Counted from the first letter of the stretch, positions 10,485 through 21,214 are shown. The stretch: 64,000 nt of DNA from Chinchilla lanigera (GCF_000276665.1 NW_004955487.1:6810104-6874103); one strand, 5' to 3'. Notes: generated by a model not told the origin, from the letters alone. Numbers and translations are program-made.

Positions 10485-10985
10485 CATCTCTGAAAGCTTG
10501 CCCTGCACTCCTTTCTACTGTTCTTGTACTTGGTCCATGACCTCGTCTTCATTTACCCAAGCTGGAGCCCCTCCTCCGGCTTTGCTTTTCCCATTTCATT
10601 CTTCCACCCTAGTACTCAGCTCTCTCTCTGTAGAGCGCAGGGAAATGTTTTCCTGTGTTCTAACACCCACGTGTAGCTCTCTTTTCTGCCCCAGCCCATC
10701 TGTCTGGTCAGCATCCACTCAACCTTTGGTCTTTTTTTTTTTTTTGTCATCTCAGTGATTTATTAAAGCAAATGTTTGGGGTGAGATGGAGTCAAGGGGA
10801 GCTCACTTAGCACGGGGACTCTGGGTTCACCCAAGCACTGCAGAGACAAAATCGGAGACACTTCAGCCCTCCAGCTGGCTCTGTTTTTGTCTGAAGAACC
10901 GAACTCGCTGAGAGCAAACACAGGGACCCCAGCAGAGTTGCTGTTGGGCTAAGGCCAGGCAGCTCTGGCACCCTTCCCCACATAA
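10485..10985. other. Unassigned sequence with a T run
   Basis: A run of about 15 T lies at 10731-10745. Otherwise it is unique-looking, pyrimidine-biased DNA. Confidence 0.4.
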
Positions 10986-10989
10986 TGGC

Positions 10990-11220
10990 TTTGGTCCTTT
11001 CTGAGGAGCCTTCCTGACCCGGTCTCTCCTCTTCTCTTCCCAACTAGAGTTACATTCTATTCCCTGTGCAGAACTCCATCGGATACACCTTTGCTCTTAT
11101 TTGCTTATATGTCTCTACTCTGAGTAGCCTGTCAGCACGAGAGTGTGAAAAAGAATTTCAATTCATCTTTCCCAGAGTGTGGCACGTGTTTTCTGAGTGA
11201 ATAAATGAATAAATCAATTA
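10990..11220 (+). mobile_element. L2 LINE 3' end
   Basis: TGAGGAGCCTTCCTGACCC, then GTCTCTACTCTGAGTAGCCTGTCAGCACGAG and GTGTTTTCTGAGTGAATAAATGAATAAA follow the L2 3'-end landmark order (ctccagggagccttccctgacc ... agactgtgagctcc ... tgctcaataaatgtttgttgaatgaatg). Old, with the short tandem end typical of L2. Confidence 0.55.
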
Positions 11221-11224
11221 ATGA

Positions 11225-11985
11225 GTTAATCATTCAATCCACCAACCAATCATTCAAGATTGACATTTACGTAAATGACTGCATATATTTTCTGGTCTAC
11301 AAGGAAATTTGTCATACATGCAATGAAAATGAGAATCTTTATAAGCCTAAAGCATCCCATGGCTGATGAACTGCTTTTTGTTTTCTCTTTTCTTGGGTTC
11401 TTTGCTCCACCCATGAAAGTTTAGGATGGAAATTTGAATGGACAAGTAGCAGGGCAGCCCCAGTAATTACTCCTACAATCCGTGAGCACTGAGGGGTGTG
11501 AAATAGAGGTTTTAAGCAGACTTTGAGTATTTTTCCTTACCAGGAAACCACAGGAATTTTGCAAAAGTCACCAAGGCAATGTTTTTGTTGAGAAATAGCA
11601 TGTGGCATCTCCTGAGGACAGGAAACTGGTATGAGTTTTTAAATCCTGCCTATTAATCCTGTGCCTCACGGTGAAATACCACACTTGGGAAACTTGAAGC
11701 TTATGCTTGGCCTCACGGACTGGGCCCGAGAGATGTTAACTCCCCTGCACTCCCCGTTATAAATCCGGGGACCCAGGTATGATGTGCAACACTGCCTTTC
11801 TGTCCCTCCCAGGAACACTTTCCCATCCTAGCTCCTGCGTGTCATGCTCATGATGGACAGTAGCTTTCACAGCTTGACAGAAATGAAAACTAAGGCTTTG
11901 AGCTGGTAGGAGACTATTCTCAGAACACCAACTGGTCAGATCTGCCCAATTGCCACAGCTCCAGAGCTCTATGAGGTATAATCGC
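11225..11985. other. Unassigned sequence
   Basis: Possible MIR trace at 11870-11960 (AGAAATGAAAACTAAGGCTTTGAGCTGG); otherwise nothing is recognised. Confidence 0.4.
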
Positions 11986-11988
11986 AGA

Positions 11989-12622
11989 ATACAGTTAATA
12001 TTTCAAACTTTTTAAAGAAAGCATAGCAGTAAAAGCCACATTGCCATGAATCCCCTCAAAGTCTTCCCCTTGCTTTGAGCCCACTCATCCCATCATCCTT
12101 ACCACTTTCTGTAGCAGCTCTGGAGTCCTCTTTCTGAGGATCTGTAGCAGGGTCGTCCTGGTCATTATGACTTTGGGGAAAAGCCAGAAGTTGAATAATG
12201 CCAGACACAGTGACTAAGGTGGATGAGGACACAGTGTCATGTTTTTATTTGACAGAAAAAAAATTGTGTCCCTGAAAATAAGACCTAACTGGAAAATAAG
12301 TGCTGATCATTACCATGGTGATGGCCAGTGTCATGCGAAGAGTTTGCCTCACAGTTCTCGTGCTGGTTGGCTGCTCTGTAAGGCACATAAGGCAAGGTGA
12401 TTGGGGCTGGCACTTTTGATCTCTCATTTTCAAGTTTGATTATTTTCTGATTATGTCTTATTTTCAGGGAAATATGTCCATTATTACATGTAACATATTG
12501 CCATTAATCCATCTCAAAGTAATCAAAACACTCCCCTGGCTTAGAATGCACTTATCCCATCCTTCTTGGCAAGATATCTTTTATTGCAATGTTTCTTTCT
12601 ATTTAAACCTTCACTGTACCTT
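11989..12622 (-). mobile_element. Fold-back mariner copy 3, compound type: long arm, Tc/mariner-like insertion, small palindrome
   Basis: The long minus-strand arm runs 11989-12265 and carries GTAGCAGCTCTGGAGTCC, GGTCATTATGACTTTGGGG and ACACAGTGTCATGTTTTTA. Instead of the usual right arm there is an inserted element (12266-12473, listed separately), then a second left-arm-like segment (12477-12572, TAACATATTGCCATTAATCC through CACTTATCCCATCC) that passes straight into a right-end segment (CTTTTATTGCAATG...TATTTAAACCTTCACTGTA). The last two make a small palindrome of the element end. The 48.3-kb locus has the same layout. Confidence 0.65.
12266..12473. mobile_element. Non-autonomous DNA transposon with CCCTGAAAATAAGAC terminal inverted repeats
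   Basis: Starts TGTCCCTGAAAATAAGACC and ends GGTGTCTTA-like, precisely GTCTTATTTTCAGGGAAATA, so the ends are inverted complements over about 16 bases. The interior has AACTGGAAAATAAGTGCTGATC. Short vertebrate elements that start CCCCGAAAATAAGACCTAAC have this look and are cut-and-paste DNA transposons; the assignment to that group is from memory of the motif. It lies inside fold-back copy 3, so it landed there later. Confidence 0.6.
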
Positions 12623-12624
12623 TG

Positions 12625-15080
12625 TCACTTTTTATGCTCATAGTGTCATGATTGAAATGAACTCATTTACATGATTATTTAACAACATGATACAACTTCC
12701 TTGCCTACCTTGAAACACTTCATAAATTGTTAGATAAAAGAAAAAGGCAATGAAAAAATCTTAGCATATGAGCAACTCTGCTTCTCGATCTTAGCTTTGG
12801 TGACATTTTTACTGCTTGACCTTGAGTGAGTCATGGTTTTAAGACTTGACCTCATTCAAATGACTTGTTTGAGTTTCACAGTTTTAACAGTACAGTCGCC
12901 TCTAACCATCTTATGCTAGGGAAAAGCAGGTGGCAAGGCCTACTTGAACAAAGCCTTTTGGATACCACTTTAGTGACCTATTCTTACACAGGAAACAGTC
13001 TTCCCCATGACTGGTATAAGTAAATCAGCACCCATCATCTATCAATATTTATTGTTAATTAATGAATAATTAATTATTGTCAGTTAATATTGAATTAACA
13101 AATCAATGATCTATTTCTTTTACTTGAGTTTCATTTTCAACAAATGTATCTTCCTATCTTCCCATGGATGCTATTTACGTCTTCTATATCAAAGTGGGCA
13201 GTGTAAACTGCTGGTGTTGCTGTTGTGTTAGAATTGTGCAAAGCAAGAAGTTGTGCAAAGAAGAGCAGAATCAACAGCACACAGGGTTGTGGTACAACTC
13301 AGCTTGATCAAGGCAGAAGGGCGAGTGTCAGGGAGACTATTATGAATTACTGACCTCCTGAGTGTTGATATTTTTTACTCTGCCCTTTATATAGAGTCAG
13401 ACATCTTTCCTCCTTGAGGACAAGAATGTGGTGCAAATTACTTTTCTCCTTAGTGAAAGGGGATACATGTGGTTCAGCACTTCAGTGAAAAATTCTTTGG
13501 AATGACCTTACACTGACCCTGATCTCATATCCAAAATTTTTTCCTCAGTACTGTACAGCCAGTTTCCAATTCGTGAAAAACACCAAGTTCTGTTCATTTC
13601 TGTGATGCATACCATTCTGAACTTAATTACATCCTCAGATCCTATGTATCGATAATAACTCTTTGATTCCTATTAACTCAATTAATCGGTATTGGAGCAA
13701 GAGGTGTGCCGGTCAAGAGCTTGACTCGGTGCATCCAGAGCCCTTGTTCCCTGTGCCAGATATGTCTGGACACTGGAGATGCCACGGCAAACAGACACGC
13801 AGTCTCTTACCCTGAGGGCTTCTCCAGCTCGTAGGAAAGGCAAATATGTAAAAAGCAAACACCATTTCATGTGAAAATGGCCATGTAAAAATAAAGTGCA
13901 TGCCATGGAGGGGCTTAAGGGAAGGGCCGCCTAATTCAGAAGCAAAGAGGGTGTGCTCGGCCCGCACTGAGATGTGTGACAGTAACAAGCAACCGTGAAG
14001 CTCAGCCACTTCCTGTGAGCCCCAAGTTCTCCCTGCTCACAATGGCCGCATGCTAACTCACTGGTTCCGCGCAACCTTGCTTCTGGAATCTAGGCCACAG
14101 GAGCAGGCTCTGTCCAGACAGGTGAGTCTCCTTCCGAGGACAGGAAGAAGGATGGCTCGGAAGGGCCCTTGTCACTTCCTGTTAAGGTGCTGAGAGGAGA
14201 CCAGCATCCGAGATTCAGTTTATATATTGTCCCCCCTGGAAAGTTCCTGGGAAAGATGAGCCCTGGACACCCCGAATGCCTGTATCTCTTCCTCAGAGGA
14301 GAAGGCCTGCACTCATCATCAGGAGCAGGGGCGTGGTGAGAGACAGGGCTGGAAATGAAGGCAGAGGGAGACAGCCGGGCACTTGGTAGCACTGAGGCTT
14401 GGATTTGTCCTGATGAACCATTACAAGTCGGTGAAGTTTTGCCTGAAGGAAGAGAGGGAGAGAGGAGTCAGATTTCCTGTTTAAAGCATCGCACTGCCTG
14501 GGAGCATTTCAGTGGATTCCGGGCCAGAGAGCGTCACCGGAGCAGAGGGAGAGAGGAGGGAAGCCCAGCTTAGACAGCAGGCAGGGAAAGCAGAGAACAG
14601 GGAGACCTGAGTGCTTGGCAGGGGCAGATGCACCTCACCTGGTGGGGACCAGACCCACGGCTGGAAAGCAATTGTTCTTCTTTTTCTATGGAATGCTATG
14701 TGAATGCTGATGGAATTTCTGCTCTACTTGCAAAACACGATGGAGCAGGGACAATAAATGCCTGGATTCAGGCTGTAAGTAGATGGGAGGGAGGCTTGGA
14801 CGGTCTCCCCAAGGCTCTCCTAGGACCAGAACAGACCCTGGGAATAGAGGACCTGAAACCAGCCTTGCGCTGTCCCCTGTGAGCCGCCTCCAGAGCCACT
14901 GCTGTGGGAACATCATGGTCACTGAAGTGCTGAGACGGCGCTGGCTCTAGAGAGAGACAGTCTGAAATCCAGTCCCAGCCTTGACTCCTCCCAAACCAAG
15001 GTGCTTTGTCTCCTCCTCTATAAGGAAGAAAGGGGAGATGAAGGAAGGAGGGAAATAAAGGAGCAGGGAGATTTATTGGG
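12625..15080. other. Mostly unique-looking sequence
   Basis: AT-rich to about 13680, with a self-complementary ATTAATTAATGAATAATTAATT-type region at 13050-13110. From 13680 to 14990 GC is higher, and overlapping frames of 70-100 codons occur on both strands without any recognisable family. A weak MIR-like patch lies at 14950-15035. I see no gene. Confidence 0.45.
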
Positions 15081-15084
15081 GATT

Positions 15085-15561
15085 TTAAAATATTTTTGAT
15101 AGTGTTTGTTTATATTACAGAATAGTGATGTTCATTTTAGGAAATTGGTACACACGTATGTCATATTTTGCTTATTTTTTATCCTTCCCTTCTCCTTTTC
15201 CTCCTTCCTGCCCCAATTTCTTTCCCCATCTCCAAGAGTCAATTTCCTAGTTGCCTGCTTACTTCATTTCACTCCTTTACTTAGTCATATCTTAAGTTTC
15301 TCATACAAGAGAAAACATGCCACAATTAACTTTCTGGATCCAGCCGATTTCATTTAGCATGAAGGCCTCACGTTCCATCCACTGCCCTGTGAGTGACAGG
15401 GTTCCATTCTTCTTTATGGCTGAGTAATATCCCACTATGTATAAATGCCACATTTTCTTTGTCCCGTTCATCTTTGATGGGCATCTAGGCTGTTTATAGA
15501 GTTTTGCTTCTGTGGATTTTGTTTCTATACAGATGGGCATGTGGATATTACTACAGTATAT
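15085..15561 (-). mobile_element. L1 LINE 3' end, antisense
   Basis: TTCTTTATGGCTGAGTAATATCCCACTATGTAT, CCACATTTTCTTTGTCC and GATGGGCATCTAGGCTG are complements of the conserved end of L1 ORF2 and the 3' UTR. The pyrimidine-rich stretch at 15180-15250 is the complement of the purine-rich 3' UTR. It stops abruptly at about 15561, where another repeat begins. Confidence 0.85.
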
Positions 15562-15589
15562 TAACGAGTTCTCCAAAGAAATAGAACCA

Positions 15590-15642
<53 letters not shown>

Positions 15643-15955
15643 GGAAGATTTTAAGAGTTGTCTTATTCTGAGAGTTTGAGAGTTTGGCTGGCATACTGAG
15701 AAAAATGACCAACCCAAGGGTAGTCTGCTGGTAGAATCTCTTTTTGTTCAGAGGAGGACAATTTTTTGCTCTATTCAAGCTTTTGGTTAATTAGGTGGAT
15801 CCCACCTATATTTTGGAGACCAAACTAATTTACTAAAAGTCCACTGCTTTAAAGGATTTAATTCTAATCTCATCTCACAGATATATCCACAGTGATGATG
15901 TTGGAGTAAATATTTGGATCAGTGGTCCAGCCACGCTGAAAAATGAAAAGAAGGA
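15562..15955 (+). mobile_element. Mammal-wide 'GTTCTCC.AAGAAA' repeat with an internal GA array
   Basis: Opens GAGTTCTCCAAAGAAATAGAACC, runs into a GA array (15594-15638), continues with TTTTTGCTCTATTCAAGCTTTTGG, GGTGGATCCCACCTATATTTTGG and AAAGTCCACTGCTTTAAAGG, and closes at TGGTCCAGCCACGCTGA. The order matches a widespread mammalian interspersed repeat beginning GGTTCTCCAGAGAA and ending near AAGTTGACACATAAAATTAA. Copies at 40548 and 42364 share the opening. I do not name the family. Confidence 0.65.
15594..15638. repeat. GA dinucleotide microsatellite
   Basis: About 22 uninterrupted AG units. The minus-strand SLSLSLSL frames here are translations of this array. Confidence 0.95.
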
Positions 15956-16005
15956 AGGGAAGGGAGAGACAAAGATGTGAGAATCTATGTTAAACTCTCA
16001 GGATC

Positions 16006-16170
16006 TAGCTGGGCATGGTAACACACAGTTGACATCCCCATGCTCTGGGAGGCTGAGGCAGGAGGATTGCAAGTTCCAGCCCAGTTTGGGCCATTTAGTG
16101 ACTTAGCGAGAACTTGTCTCAAAAGAAATTTTTAAAAAAACACAAAGGGTTGAATAAATAAATAAATAAA
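16006..16170 (+). mobile_element. B1-type SINE with AAAT tail
   Basis: GCTGGGCATGGTAACACACA, CTGGGAGGCTGAGGCAGGAGG and CTTGTCTCAAAAGAAA are the B1 landmarks in order. The ID half is reduced to 'aaagggttgaa' and followed by an AAAT array (16153-16170). Confidence 0.85.
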
Positions 16171-16194
16171 CCCTAGGACCTGGTAGTGACTCAC

Positions 16195-16320
16195 CAATCT
16201 GGAGTTTATTTTATTACCCAGTTATATTATTGTTATCCTTTCATTCATCTTTATTTTACAGATGAGAAAAATTGAGAGTTAGAGATCTGTCCCTGGTCCC
16301 AAAACTCATAGCCTCTCCCT
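16195..16320 (-). mobile_element. MIR fragment, antisense
   Basis: TATTTTACAGATGAGAAAAATTGAGAGTTAGAGATCTGTCCCTGGTCCC parallels the antisense MIR core (cattttacagatgaggaaactgaggc...gtaacttgccc). Confidence 0.55.
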
Positions 16321-16324
16321 GTCC

Positions 16325-17380
16325 TGTGGATGGAGGTCCTTCCGTCTATCACTAGATAAACAAGGTCACTCATCAGTCCCCGACCAGTTCTAAGGTGGGG
16401 TTTGTAGGTAAGCGACTTGAGTCCCTCTTAGCAAGACCCATCAGACTGATCGAGGGAGGGGGTCGCTGAATTCACAGGCAAAGAACAGAAACAAATCCTG
16501 AGCTACTGAACATTTGGGCTATTGAGAGAGACCCCAGCACCCTCCTCTGGAGAGGGGCTGCAACGGTGCCAGCGGGCTGGGCCTCCTCTGGGCACCATCT
16601 ACTCAGAACACGATGAACAGACCTTGTCTTCTCCCTATTCCCAGCACAGGGCTGGGCGGGGGAGGGATTCTGAGACGCAAAAAGCAGAAGATGTACTGAG
16701 CTCCCGCGTCCCTGGCATTTTATCTCCAGGTGTGGCCTCATTTTATTTGAAGCTGGATCCAGCTCTGAGAGAGCTGAGCTTTCCTCCCTCTCTTTGTTTT
16801 AACTGGTAAGTAGCTTGTAAGAGCACGACTGCTGTGTCCTGCCTCTGGACTGCAGCCACAGGAACTGACACATCAACAGGAGAGTGAAACCGCTCTTCAG
16901 GCCAGCAGGCAGTTGCTGGGGCACAGGCAGGTCCCATGGAGGCAACACCCAAGGTCATGGTGGCCGCGGGGACAGATGCAGCACCACGCAAGGTGTTTAG
17001 TTTAGCACCAAACCCATCCCAAGTCCTCAAGATCAGGTGCTTGTGCTTAGTACTCTGCCTCTACTTGTGCAGAGTAGAAGGAGTCCTGGTACAGTACTCC
17101 TTATACACTACTTATGCAGTACTCTCTCCCCCTTCTTATACGACTCTCAGGGAGCTGTAGGGAAGTAATTTTCTGTTTTACCAAGAATTCAGCTATTCTC
17201 TTTCTCTCTGAAGAAAGCCGTGCTTTGATCCCAGATTGACAAAGGAGGCTATTCTGAGAAGGACTAATTACAGAACACATCCAGCCAGTGTCCCTCTTTC
17301 GCCCACTCACAGTTATTGGAACTGTTATGTGACATGCAGCCAGCCTTGCCAAGTGGCACAAACCTACGGCACCTGTTGGC
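16325..17380. other. Unassigned, moderate-GC sequence
   Basis: Overlapping frames of 75-110 codons on both strands with no family signature. No repeat is recognised. The promoter-like motifs that follow at 17385 make this the best place to look for a transcript, but nothing here proves one. Confidence 0.4.
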
Positions 17381-17384
17381 AGTG

Positions 17385-17415
17385 GTTGCCCATAGCAACA
17401 GCGAGGGGGCGGAGC
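17385..17415. promoter_or_regulatory. Candidate RFX X-box with adjacent GC box
   Basis: GTTGCCCATAGCAAC (17385-17399) is a near-perfect inverted repeat (GTTGC ... GCAAC) and fits the X-box bound by RFX factors (GTNRCC, spacer, RGYAAC). Six bases on, GGGGGCGGAGC (17405-17415) fits an Sp1-type GC box. RFX sites with this symmetry are typical of cilia-related promoters and MHC class II promoters. No downstream exon is recognised, so this may be an enhancer or chance. Confidence 0.4.
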
Positions 17416-17645
17416 TGTAAGGATGGAAGTGGCTTCCAGTGTCTGTGGCTGGTTTTGCTCATGAATTCTCTTCTCCTTTGTGCACCTGTGTGTGTGAGCG
17501 GCATGCAGTTAGAGGTGAGGGAGTTAGTGCAGGGAGTTGCAAAGAAGGACTTCTACTTCCCTCTGCATTGATTTTAATGTATAACTTTATACATGTTAAA
17601 TATCCTGCCAAGGGAGCCACTTACCCTCATTTCTTTGCAATTACA

Positions 17646-18432
17646 GATGCATCCTGGTATCCAGTGGAGATCAGTCCCCGGAACTCCTGTGGAAACCAAC
17701 ATTCAGGGAAGCTAATGTCTATTCTGTAAAATAGCAGGGGCTCTCTTCCCACTCCTTCACATCATCTCAGGTTATTTACAATACCTAATACAACATAAAT
17801 GTGATGTAAGAATATTGTAACACAATGTTGTTTCTAATGTTTCTTTTGTTCTTATTTTTTATTCTCTTTAATAGTTTGATCAATCTTGCATTCTTACATA
17901 TGGTAATCTGAGCAACAGACTGGGGACATCAGCAATGAGTCCCAGTTCCCCCATCTCTGCTGACTTTCTGACTGCTCCTCAGAGAGGTGGCGGCAGGGTC
18001 TGGAGGAAGGAAACAGCATGATGGATTTGAGTGGGATCCCACCCCTTGTGGGACTCCGGGGGAAGGGAAGGATGGAGCCACATTCCTACCTCACCGCCAG
18101 AGCACTCCTTTCCAGGCGTGGATCTACAATATATAATTGTAAATGAAGATAACAATGTGTAATATAACAACCACTGTTAATTCTTATCATTTTATTCTGA
18201 AACACTGCATCATTTTTATTGTTTTTGCTTTGTTTTGCTTTTGTGTACATTATTGGTATTTTGCTATTGTTCTTTTCTATTATTCTCTTTAAAACAAAAA
18301 AGAAGCAATGAACAAAAAGGTCTACATGCTCATTATGAATGAAATTATTTTTCCTAATATTTTCAATTTGGTTATGGATTGAATCCATAGATGTAGAACC
18401 TGAGAATATGAAAATAGTAGAGACCCCAACTG
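17646..18432 (+). mobile_element. MER2-like (pogo/Tigger) element split by an insertion of roughly 430 bp
   Basis: The left half has CCTGGTATCCAGTGGAGATC, then ACCTAATACAACATAAATGTGATGTAA (to about 17835), matching the MER2 order seen at 51430 and 60679. The right half (about 18295-18432) has CAATGAACAAAAAGGTCTACATGC, CCTAATATTTTCAATTTGG and GAATCCATAGATGTAGAACC. MER2 is a non-autonomous Tigger1-type transposon of about 345 bp, so about 430-440 bp have been added in the middle, including the left arm of an inverted duplication. TTCTTTTGTTC...TTTATTCTCTTTAA (17840-17875) and TTGTTCTTTTCTATTATTCTCTTTAA (18265-18292) look like a duplicated flank. Confidence 0.6.
17921..18119 (-). repeat. Left arm of a roughly 200-bp inverted duplication
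   Basis: Its reverse complement matches 18851-19053 over nearly its whole length. Shared landmarks include AGGTAGGAATGTGGCTCCAT, GGATCCCACTCAA, CATGCTGTTTCCTTCCTCCAG and GACTTTCTGACTGCTCCTC (complement in one arm). Visible differences are mostly single transitions plus at least one 1-base indel. It lies inside the MER2-like element. Confidence 0.85.
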
Positions 18433-18434
18433 AT

Positions 18435-18850
18435 CTCTATTAGAATCTCATTAACTCCTTCCCAGGAAATGGTTCTTGGTTTCCTGGAGTTTTAGGGTAG
18501 TGAACTGGGAAAGAGAATTTGCAATCCTACAGAAACTGTCATCTCAAGAAGATAAAAATAATGATAATAAAGGGTGTTTGGAATGGGAGCAGAGAGAGTC
18601 TGTGGTTTACTCTCTCTCCATAAAGAGAGCTGGCAGCCAGGCAGTGTTAATCAGAAAACCACTTCTCAGAGAATGCTGGCCGGCCTGGGGCTATTGCTAG
18701 GTGGCACTTAGAAAGGTCACCAGCCCCCTAGCTTCTGTCTGATGGGGATAATTTCTCCCCTTCAGGTTGCTGAAAGCATTTGCTGCAATACAGAAAATTC
18801 TGACCTGGTACCTGGCACTTTGTGGCACCCAACAGTTTTAGCTCCCTGGC
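18435..18850. other. Unassigned sequence between MER2 and the right duplication arm
   Basis: Nothing recognised; part of the spacer of about 730 bp between the two inverted arms. Confidence 0.4.
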
Positions 18851-19053
18851 TGGAAAGGAACACTGTGGTGGTGAGGTAGGAATGTGGCTCCATCCTTCCC
18901 TTTCCCCTGGGGTCCCCCAAGGGGCAGGATCCCACTCAAGGCCGTCATGCTGTTTCCTTCCTCCAGACCCTGCCGCCACCTCTCCGAGGAGCAGTCAGAA
19001 AGTCAGCAGAGATGGGGAGGAGCTAGGGCTCATTGCTGATGCTCCCAGTGGGC
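18851..19053 (+). repeat. Right arm of the roughly 200-bp inverted duplication
   Basis: Inverted partner of 17921-18119. It has the layout of a 3' splice site, TGCTGTTTCCTTCCTCCAG then ACCCTGCCGCC, with an 85-codon plus-strand frame (18822-19079). The reading frame is not kept in the other arm because of an indel at the CCCTTTCCCC run, which argues against a coding exon. Confidence 0.85.
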
Positions 19054-19059
19054 CACGAT

Positions 19060-20250
19060 CAACACTACAATTTGCATAGATTTCACAAGAGTTGGAGCAG
19101 GCATGGTTTTAGCCCTGCCGTTGTTATAGAAGCACAGGAACTGTCTATCATGTGGCAACTTCTATCAGAGTTCTCCATTCCCCATAACAGCTGAGACTAT
19201 CCTAACCATCCAACAGCTGCTCCAGGAGAAACAGACCCTACTTGTCCCAGATGGCTCCAGCCCCTGGCCACTCTGGATGGCTCTGCCCTTGAAACCTCCA
19301 AATGACCCCATCCCTCTGACGTTATATCGAAAGTCCTCCAGTAGGTCCAAGAAATGCAAAAGTCTCCACGTACATGTTCTGCTTCTCCTCCATGTAAGCA
19401 GTACCCCTTCACATGGAGGAGGGCTCCCTCCACCACACTACCACCCCCAGTGTTCAGCATGGGTGCTAATAAAGGCTGTCTGCGGGTGACCGTATTGTCT
19501 ACCTAGGATTCTTACTTCAGTAGAGTGGGCCACACTAACAAGTCTTTGTAGCAGGAGAGGTGAATAATTCTGAAGACTTCCAGCGACTTGTTGCAAGTGC
19601 CTGGGAGGAGAAGACCTAGGCTTACCAGACCCAAAGCCTGAGGCCACCACTGTGGAGGCTAAGGAAGCAGAAGACTAAGGACTGGGGTCAGCCAAGGTTG
19701 CAGCCCGGAGAGTCAGCAAAAGTTGAACACAGGGTTCCAGGAAGCAACAAAGGGACTACAATTCTGGGATCCAGTGGAGCTAGTAGAGGTAGCTAGAAAT
19801 CACCAGGGGCTGTATCACTGAGCACTGTGATACCAAGCGCTGTAATAGTAAGAGCTAAGAGGTGCTGACACACAAAGATCAGAACTGGGGCACTAATGGC
19901 TGGGAGCCACTGACTCTCAAAACTCATGGCCATTGACTAACTTCAAGGGAGCAGCACTTTACCAATTTGAGATTCCCATCAGAACTGAGCAAAGAAACCC
20001 ACAGTGGACTGGCAACAAAATGTCTCAGTGTGAATGAGACAACAGGCCAGAGAGAATATGCAGCCAACTTTCTTGCCTGTCCTAAGTGTTGTGCCTTCCC
20101 TCTTAGACTCTCTAGATTCTTGAGGGAGGTGATTCCCACTGCCTTCTGAGAAGTTTTCTCCCAGTTTCTAAAATGGAGTTAACTCTGCAGAGTAGAGTTC
20201 ATGAGGACTGGAGGTACTGAGCAGCAAATTAGTGCCAGAGTCATCCATAA
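19060..20250. other. Unassigned sequence
   Basis: Moderate GC with no recognised repeat. Short overlapping frames on both strands show no family. Confidence 0.4.
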
Positions 20251-20254
20251 AAGA

Positions 20255-20440
20255 CTCAGTACCCACAATCTCAGCATGCTGAGAGGGTGGGCAGGGAGAC
20301 TAAGTTGGAACCCAATCTAGAAAACTTAGTGACTTGGTGAGAACCTATCTCAAAATTAAAAACAAAAAATTAAAAGGAGGTAGGGCTGTAACTCAAAGTG
20401 AAAGTTCCGAGTTCCACTTCTGGCATTGTAACTACAAAAA
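20255..20440 (+). mobile_element. Diverged B1-ID dimeric SINE
   Basis: AATCTCAGCATGCTGAGAGG, GAAAACTTAGTGACTTGGTGAGAACCTATCTCAAAATTAAAA and GGGCTGTAACTCAAAGTGAAAG follow the dimer order. Old copy. Confidence 0.7.
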
Positions 20441-20444
20441 GATT

Positions 20445-21210
20445 CGGTGACACTGTGGAGATTCTGCCGTAACTCACTGAAACAAACCACGACAAAGAGG
20501 AGTGGCTGCTGTGGCTTGTGACAGTGGAGATTTTGAATGCTTTTCCAATGGAAATAGAAGTGCTTCTACACATGGAAGGCTAGATTTAGGTGAAGAAAAG
20601 GGAATTCCACTCTTGAGGTGAGGATTCCTCACCAGGGCCAAAGCAACAGAAAGGAAATTTGAGCTGGGAGAGAACACAAATAAGCATTTTTCCTGAAAAC
20701 TTTAATTTTCTCTATTGCCCCAAAATACTTTATTGGTGCCTCATTTTCTTATGTTTTGTTATTTTTAATAATGGCACAAATCATGAATTAATCATAAATT
20801 AACATGTTTAGAAATAATGTGAAAAGGAGGCATTAAAACCGTGTATAATACCACCATCCGGAGATACGTCTTCGCTTACATGTCTCTTCAGTGTGAATCT
20901 CTTGAATGTCTTCCCATACTAAACAATATTGTCAATAGATTTATTAATTTGTTGGTATCTATTTCAGTTTAACATTTTTAAATTTGTTTACAGAAATCTT
21001 TAAAATTACATGAAAATTCCCTTGAATGTCTTTAGTGGCTTTTTGTTGTTGTCTTAGCATTTTTTTTCTGGTGTCTTTTTTAGCCTGGATTTTAAGGTTT
21101 TAGGATGTGCACAAATTTTTAACTTTTATATGCCCATATTATTATTTCTTTTTGCCCATTGTTACTGGGACCTTTTTTTCTCACTGCAGTAATAATTACT
21201 GAAATTTTAA
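20445..21210. other. AT-rich unassigned sequence
   Basis: No clear repeat. The T-rich part from 20990 may be an older LINE remnant flanking the L1 that follows. Confidence 0.35.
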
Positions 21211-21214
21211 GTGT

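Noticed and set aside
13041..13110. AT-rich hairpin (ATTAATTAATGAATAATTAATT)
   Set aside because: Self-complementary, but low-complexity AT sequence readily gives this by chance; no element ends or duplication seen.
15301..15717. Ser-Leu repeat frame on the minus strand
   Set aside because: Translation of the GA array plus antisense L1.
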